Source: Phycisphaerales bacterium UBA4658 (GTDB lineage: Bacteria; Planctomycetota; Phycisphaerae; Phycisphaerales; UBA1924). From it: 7,105 bases of DNA. Shown here piece by piece: positions 5,643 through 7,105 of this stretch. The stretch spans positions 1 through 7,105 of the forward strand of contig DHLW01000174.1 of assembly GCA_002405485.1 (NCBI GenBank), written 5' to 3'. The position numbers and the translations under genes are program-made. Numbering within the stretch: position 1 is the stretch's first letter; each line of letters starts with the position of its first letter. The notes beneath the pieces were generated by a model. It made no database searches. It saw only the letters and a program-made list of their open reading frames with translations, and was not told the origin of the DNA.

Positions 5643-6314
5643 TCAGGAACGGCAGCCGAGCGTGCACGCGGACGCGGTGGGGACGCGATTCCACGGGAGC
5701 AGTCCGAGGATTGTTGCCAGGGCACAGGTGCCGGTCGCCCCGGCGAAGGTGAGTCCGGCACCGAAGAACGCGGGCATGATGATGAAGGCCGGATGAACGA
5801 AGTGGGTCAGCGCGGCGCCGAGGAGCACCGCAGCGCCCACGACCAGTTGCACTTGGCGCATGACGCTGAGCCGGGAGACGCGGGCGTCGATTCGGACAGG
5901 CAGGCCGGCACGCTTCCATGCCTCGAGCCCACCGGCCATGCTGAAGACACGCAGTCCGGAGAGTTCCGGCTCGGCGAGCACGCGGGTGCAGGCATCGGCG
6001 GAGCGACTGCCGCCGCGACAGTGCAGGATGAGGACTTTGCCGGAATCGACAGAGCGGGCGAGGCGACCGGGCTGGAAGGTGGAGAGAGGCATGTGCACGG
6101 CTCCGTCGATGTGCTCACGCGCATGTTCATCGATCTCGCGAACGTCCACGATCACTGCTGAGCCGGCCATGACCCAGTCGCGTGCCATGCCCGGCTCGAT
6201 CTGCGGCAGCGATCCGGATTCGCTCGGGAGCTTTGGGATGTTGTCGGACGGTTTCTGAACCGAGCCCGAGCTGCGTGGCTGCACAGAGGGACCCGGCGAA
6301 GTGGACTGCAGCAT
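5643..6314 (-). CDS. Rhodanese domain fused to DUF2892 membrane domain (YgaP-like)
   Basis: Likely a membrane-bound sulfurtransferase. The 223-residue product has a hydrophilic, Ser/Pro-rich N-terminal stretch (1-35), a rhodanese domain (about 38-140) and a DUF2892 membrane domain (about 148-212). The rhodanese part has VIVDVREIDEHAREHIDGAV and the active-site loop HCRGGSRS, with Cys99 as the persulfide-forming residue. Two hydrophobic helices follow (about 153-170 and 173-192), then the GTCALATILGLLPWNR ending typical of YgaP-type proteins (Cys197). The C-terminal tail adds Cys217 and Cys221. In E. coli YgaP the rhodanese domain faces the cytoplasm. GGAGGT seven bases upstream of the ATG is an ideal Shine-Dalgarno site and fixes the start. 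It is the first gene of a likely operon with the AhpD-like gene. Substrate and acceptor cannot be read from sequence. Confidence 0.92.
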   Translation of the reverse strand: MLQSTSPGPSVQPRSSGSVQKPSDNIPKLPSESGSLPQIEPGMARDWVMAGSAVIVDVREIDEHAREHIDGAVHMPLSTFQPGRLARSVDSGKVLILHCRGGSRSADACTRVLAEPELSGLRVFSMAGGLEAWKRAGLPVRIDARVSRLSVMRQVQLVVGAAVLLGAALTHFVHPAFIIMPAFFGAGLTFAGATGTCALATILGLLPWNRVPTASACTLGCRS

Positions 6315-6321
6315 GGACAGG

Positions 6322-6327
6322 ACCTCC
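6322..6327 (-). promoter_or_regulatory. Ribosome binding site of the rhodanese gene
   Basis: GGAGGT on the minus strand, seven bases before the ATG at 6314. It is the closest match to the Shine-Dalgarno consensus in the window and suggests this gene is well translated. Confidence 0.8.
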
Positions 6328-6553
6328 GAGGGTGTTCACGGACACTCGTTTGGAGGCCCGAATCGCCTGCGAGGTTCCCAAATCAGAGCACTGATCACGC
6401 AGCCAAGCGGATGGGGACCGACCTCAGCCGCGATCGAACGGCAGGACACGGGCGAGCGACGCACATCTGGGGAACTCCCGAGATCGCACTCGCCAGCGCC
6501 AGTGGGTCGGCAAGTCTCGATGGGTTCGGATGGTGGTGGCGGCAAGACTCCAC

Positions 6554-6570
6554 GGCCCGCACCACGGGCC
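6554..6570. repeat. Short perfect inverted repeat
   Basis: GGCCCG (6554-6559) and CGGGCC (6565-6570) flank a 5-base loop, CACCA. No T run follows on either strand. Function unknown; it may be a chance palindrome. Confidence 0.3.
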
Positions 6571-6754
6571 CAAACAGGCAGTGGCAGCGGCTCGCTGAGG
6601 GGCCTTGCGTCAAGATGCGGCAACGGCGCCCATCGGTACGCGGTCGACCGGTTCGTGTGCATTTCGATCCAGGTCGTCTTCGACACCCCTGCCGCCGACC
6701 TGCGCTAGGGCGTCGCGACTGCTTCGGATGGATGCGGCACTGCATCGTGGCTCG

Positions 6755-6769
6755 TGGACGCATCGTCCA
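6755..6769. repeat. Tight hairpin with a 3-base loop
   Basis: TGGACG (6755-6760) pairs perfectly with CGTCCA (6764-6769) around CAT. The loop is very short and no T run follows. It lies in the gene-poor region and may be part of a larger folded RNA, or chance. Confidence 0.3.
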
Positions 6770-6783
6770 GACGCACAACGCAC

Positions 6784-6844
6784 AAAACCCGCCGCTCCGC
6801 TGCCGGTGCAGAGACCTCACACGGATGCAGGACCTGAGCGGCGG
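6784..6844 (-). terminator. Possible terminator or structured RNA element on the minus strand
   Basis: On the minus strand, CCGCCGCTC (6844-6836) pairs over nine perfect base pairs with GAGCGGCGG (6797-6789). It is followed by GTTTTG, a short T run. The enclosed 38 bases contain a smaller CTGC-ACCG-GCAG hairpin. The layout fits a long-looped terminator for the gene that ends at 7050, about 200 bases upstream, or the base stem of a folded RNA. The loop is longer than in typical intrinsic terminators and the T run is weak. Confidence 0.35.
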
Positions 6845-7007
6845 AGGGGCAAGGAAGGCGCGTGGGAGAATCGCCGCGCGGGCATACAGAAGGTGTTTCA
6901 GGCGGACGACTGCGTCGGAACGGACAACCATTCGGGGACGTGACTGATTCGTTGACGGCGGGCCGGTTCAGGACAATTCATGTGCTGGCTTCGGCAAGTC
7001 TGGAGCC

Positions 7008-7026
7008 GACGCCGGACTGCGGCGTC
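7008..7026. repeat. Perfect hairpin just past the right-edge minus-strand gene
   Basis: GACGCCG (7008-7014) and CGGCGTC (7020-7026) flank a 5-base loop. It lies 23 bases past the probable stop codon at 7050-7052 in the minus direction, a usual place for a terminator hairpin, but no T run follows. Confidence 0.35.
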
Positions 7027-7049
7027 CACGTCGAACTCGTGCAGCGCTG

Positions 7050-7105
7050 TCACTCCTCCAGCGGCTGTCCCGCTGCCACTTCCAGTGCGTGCCCCGCGAT
7101 GCTCG
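7050..7105 (-). CDS. Probable C-terminal end of a minus-strand gene (partial)
   Basis: The minus strand reads into the window from the right edge as SIAGHALEVAAGQPLEE and then a TGA stop at 7050-7052. Only 17 residues and two bases of the next codon are visible. The codons are GC-rich at the third position and the residue mix looks like an ordinary soluble protein end, unlike the Arg/Ser-rich readings of the other frames here. A perfect hairpin follows 23 bases later. No family can be named from so short a piece. Other frames are also open through this stretch, so the call is tentative. Confidence 0.35.
   Translation of the reverse strand, partial: SIAGHALEVAAGQPLEE

Larger units (their letters stand above)
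6328..7049. other. Long region without a convincing gene
   Basis: About 720 bases upstream of the rhodanese gene. Several frames are open for 100-180 codons on both strands, but they overlap each other and translate to Arg-, Pro- and Ser-rich sequence with no domain pattern, as expected from GC-rich non-coding DNA. A frame from a GTG at 6940 stays open to the right edge, but it has no good ribosome binding site and conflicts with the better minus-strand ending at 7050. I found no tRNA, RNase P RNA or tmRNA signature by eye. The promoter of the rhodanese operon should lie in the first 100 bases, but no clear box is visible. Perfect inverted repeats at 6554-6570, 6755-6769, 6789-6844 and 7008-7026 suggest structured RNA or terminators. 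Confidence 0.5.

Noticed and set aside
3781..5919. Minus-strand open frame of 712 codons across msrB, the sigma gene and beyond
   Set aside because: It overlaps three well-supported genes, and its Arg/His/Pro-rich translation has no recognisable domain.
6411..6947. Plus-strand frame of 178 codons, and a minus-strand frame of similar length (6395-6931)
   Set aside because: The two overlap almost fully on opposite strands, and both translate to Arg-rich sequence without domains; neither has a good ribosome binding site.
6952..6980. TTGACG followed by AATTCA-like sequence as a promoter
   Set aside because: The -35 box is good, but no acceptable -10 box lies at 16-18 bases; the best candidate, GACAAT, is only 14 bases away.
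6940..7105. Plus-strand frame from a GTG, open to the right edge
   Set aside because: No proper ribosome binding site, and a second plus-strand frame is equally open. The minus-strand reading that ends at 7050 looks more protein-like.
1..7105. CRISPR array, insertion sequence or phage genes
   Set aside because: No regularly spaced repeats, transposase motifs, terminal inverted repeats or phage-like proteins were seen.

Overview
High-GC bacterial DNA carrying six confident genes, one convincing small ORF and a probable gene fragment at the right edge. The organism is not certain. The GC-rich codons, an ECF sigma factor with a C-terminal extension, exported methionine sulfoxide reductases with Pro/Ala/Thr-rich linkers, and frequent starts without Shine-Dalgarno sites fit a Planctomycetota (Phycisphaerae-like) genome. 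This is an inference from style, not from a marker gene.

Layout. Positions 1-100 are an almost pure C tract. Positions 101-336 are non-coding as far as I can see. A class III PLP aminotransferase lies on the minus strand (337-1863). A 232-base divergent region separates it from plus-strand msrA (2096-2953, membrane-anchored MsrA), followed by an 81-residue unknown protein (3050-3295) and a very good intrinsic terminator (3351-3397). A structured leader of about 190 bases then precedes msrB (3592-4224, lipoprotein MsrB). A long ECF sigma factor (4273-5211) follows; its C-terminal zinc-finger-like domain lacks the usual histidine. Convergent with it, on the minus strand, is a two-gene unit read from the right: a rhodanese/DUF2892 membrane protein (5643-6314) followed by an AhpD-like carboxymuconolactone decarboxylase family protein (5232-5615). 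From 6315 to 7049 I find no convincing gene, but there are several perfect short hairpins. The last 56 bases look like the C-terminus of another minus-strand gene.

How the genes may work together. MsrA and MsrB reduce the S and R epimers of methionine sulfoxide. Here both carry export or anchoring sequences, so they should repair proteins outside the cytoplasm. The AhpD-like protein has a CxxCxxxH redox centre, and the rhodanese carries a persulfide-forming cysteine plus membrane helices. The sigma factor between them has a Cys-rich tail that could sense redox state or zinc. The shared theme is thiol/sulfur redox and oxidative damage repair, possibly at the envelope. Regulation of these neighbours by the sigma factor is a hypothesis only. 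The aminotransferase has no evident link to this theme.
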